The notes below the pieces were generated by a model. The model was given only the letters and a program-made list of their open reading frames with translations, had not been told where the DNA came from and did no database searches. From the NCBI RefSeq assembly GCF_900104185.1, contig NZ_FNIZ01000001.1, forward strand, positions 62,001 through 126,000: DNA of 64,000 nt, written 5' to 3'. Below are positions 62,566 to 64,000 of the stretch, one piece after another. The DNA comes from Halobacillus aidingensis (GTDB lineage Bacteria; Bacillota; Bacilli; Bacillales; Halobacillaceae). A program made the translations under genes and the position numbers. How positions within the stretch are numbered: position 1 is the stretch's first letter; every line of letters begins with the position of its first letter.

Positions 62566-64000
62566 ATGGCTATCGATAAAAAGCAAGTCATTAAATTGTT
62601 GGAAAAAATTGCTGTTTACTTAGAGTTGAAAGGGGAGAACCCTTTTAAAATATCTGCTTACCGTAAGGCTGCCCAAGCTTTAGAACGTGATGACAGATCA
62701 TTAAGTGAGATTGATGATTTCACCAAAATGAAAGGAATCGGAAAAGGCACGGCAACTGTCATCGATGAATACTTAGAAAACGAAGAATCAGATACATTAA
62801 AACAATTACAGGCAGAAGTTCCGGCCGGCCTTGTCCCATTACTTGACCTTCCAGGTCTCGGCGGAAAGAAATTGGCAAAGCTTTATCAACAATTAGGTGT
62901 GACCGATGCAGAGGCATTGAAAGAAGCTCTGGAGGCAGGAAAAGTGGAAGCGCTGGATGGTTTCGGGAAAAAGTCTGCTGAAAAGATGTTGAAGGCGATT
63001 GAAGATGCAGGAGCGCGTCCAGAACGGTTGCCGGTTGCTGTCATGCTTCCATTAGCAGAAAAAATCGAGCGTTTTCTTGAACAGGGAAAGACATTCACAC
63101 GTTTTTCAAGAGCGGGAAGTTTAAGAAGAATGCGTGAAACGATTAAGGATTTAGATTTCATCATTGCGTCTGAAAATGCTGTTAAAACTCGAGATGAGCT
63201 ATTGGCGTATCCAGATATAAAAGAGATTGTTGCCTCAGGCGAGACGAAGGTTTCTGTCGTTGTCAATGAAGGCTATGATATAGGCATTGATTTCCGTATT
63301 GTTGCACCAGAAGAATTTGCTTCGACCTTACATCATTTCACAGGGTCCAAAGACCATAATGTCGCTATGAGACAACTCGCTAAGCAGAACGATGAGAAAA
63401 TTAGTGAGTATGGGATTGAAAAAGCGGAAACGGGAGAAGTCCAAACGTTTGAAACAGAAGAAGAATTTTTCCAACATTTTGGTCTTCATTTCATCCCTCC
63501 TGAAGTTAGGGAAAATTATGGGGAAGTAGAGAAATTCAAAGAACCCATTGAACTCGTGGAATTGAATGATATTCGCGGGGACCTTCATATGCACTCGACT
63601 TGGAGTGATGGAGCACAGTCCATTAAAGAAATGGCAGAGAAAGCAAAAGCAAAAGGGTATGAGTACATCGCTATCACCGATCACTCGAAATACTTGCGTG
63701 TAGCAAACGGGTTGAATGAAGAACGTTTACGTTTGCAAAGGAAAGAGATAGAAAAGGTGAATGAAGAAATGGAAGATTTCCATATCTTTGCGGGTATTGA
63801 AATGGATATTCTTCCGGATGGATCACTGGATTTTGATGATGAGTTTTTGAAAGAGATGGACTTTGTCATCGCATCCATCCACTCAAGCTTTCAGCAATCG
63901 CAGGATCAAATTATGGAAAGGTTGACCAATGCCCTCGAAAACCCTCATGTCCATATGATTGCTCATCCGACCGGACGCTTAATCGGCCGTCGCGAAGGCT
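62566..64000 (+). CDS. polX: DNA polymerase/3'-5' exonuclease PolX, 3' end cut by window
   Basis: Family X repair polymerase with a PHP exonuclease. 478 codons are present of an expected about 570. Order: 8-kDa DNA-binding domain (MAIDKKQVIKLLEKIAVYLE ... MKGIGKGTATVIDEYL, a helix-hairpin-helix), polymerase domain with GSLRRMRETIKDLDFIIA supplying two catalytic Asp and GIDFRIV the third, and the PHP domain with DLHMHSTWSDG, AITDHS, AGIEMDIL, ASIHSSF and IAHPTGR, so the exonuclease metal site is complete up to the window end. Ribosome site GAAGGAG. mutS2 is expected next. Confidence 0.95.
   Translation, partial: MAIDKKQVIKLLEKIAVYLELKGENPFKISAYRKAAQALERDDRSLSEIDDFTKMKGIGKGTATVIDEYLENEESDTLKQLQAEVPAGLVPLLDLPGLGGKKLAKLYQQLGVTDAEALKEALEAGKVEALDGFGKKSAEKMLKAIEDAGARPERLPVAVMLPLAEKIERFLEQGKTFTRFSRAGSLRRMRETIKDLDFIIASENAVKTRDELLAYPDIKEIVASGETKVSVVVNEGYDIGIDFRIVAPEEFASTLHHFTGSKDHNVAMRQLAKQNDEKISEYGIEKAETGEVQTFETEEEFFQHFGLHFIPPEVRENYGEVEKFKEPIELVELNDIRGDLHMHSTWSDGAQSIKEMAEKAKAKGYEYIAITDHSKYLRVANGLNEERLRLQRKEIEKVNEEMEDFHIFAGIEMDILPDGSLDFDDEFLKEMDFVIASIHSSFQQSQDQIMERLTNALENPHVHMIAHPTGRLIGRREG

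Overview
This 64 kb window reads as the core chromosome of a low-GC Gram-positive spore former of the family Bacillaceae. Most genes are in the order known from the Bacillus subtilis ald to polX region: ald, ytkL, ytoI, ytpI, nrnA, ytrI/ytrH, dnaE, ytsJ, accDA, pfkA-pyk, fxsA, ytvI, citZ-icd-mdh, phoPR, polA-mutM-ytaF-coaE, gapB, speD, nrdR, dnaB-dnaI, ytxC, thrS, infC-rpmI-rplT, ysdA, ysdB, ysdC, sspI, ysgA, pheST, rnhC, zapA-cvpA-polX. Spore genes (sspI, ytrH, ytrI, ytaF, ytvI) support an endospore former. Additions relative to B. subtilis are a PspA envelope-stress cluster, hflKC between phoR and polA, a MaoC-like gene between mdh and phoP, and GC-rich dispersed repeats in gene-free gaps. 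A halophilic genus near Halobacillus or Pontibacillus is my guess, not a sequence-proven identity.

Layout. 1-4.1 kb: a universal stress protein (cut by the window edge), an NCS1 permease, a short-chain dehydrogenase-like protein and alanine dehydrogenase. 4.4-10.4 kb: a BASS transporter, then the DUF4178-pspA-DUF4247-DUF350-aminopropyltransferase cluster behind a SigW-type promoter, then ytkL. 10.5-14.2 kb: ytoI, ytpI, nrnA, ytrIH. 14.2-31.1 kb: dnaE and central carbon metabolism (malic enzyme, acetyl-CoA carboxyltransferase, lower glycolysis, the citrate synthase to malate dehydrogenase TCA segment). 31.3-36.0 kb: PhoPR and the membrane pair HflKC, the latter behind a second SigW-type promoter. 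36.2-47.9 kb: DNA replication and repair, gluconeogenic gapB, speD, NrdR and the primosome proteins DnaB and DnaI. 47.9-60.5 kb: translation (thrS and pheST behind T-boxes; infC-rpmI-rplT behind an L20-type leader). 60.5-64 kb: rnhC, zapA, cvpA and polX, the last cut by the window edge.

Regulation visible in the sequence: three TGAAAC-N16/17-CGTA promoters that would tie pspA, hflKC and ysdB to one envelope-stress sigma factor; a perfect FadR-type operator at the malic enzyme promoter, with a FadR-type regulator encoded directly downstream, between ytsJ and accD; two CcpN-type operators at gapB; cre-like sites at citZ and upstream of pfkA-pyk; two T-boxes; and an AUU start codon for infC.

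The least explained element is a family of two-module, inverted-repeat-bounded repeats. It has two large copies (25.1-25.7 and 42.9-43.5 kb), rearranged shorter copies (4.2-4.4 and 53.5-53.8 kb) and solo ends (34.0, 50.3 and 52.0 kb). The copies encode no convincing protein and look like non-autonomous, MITE-like sequences.
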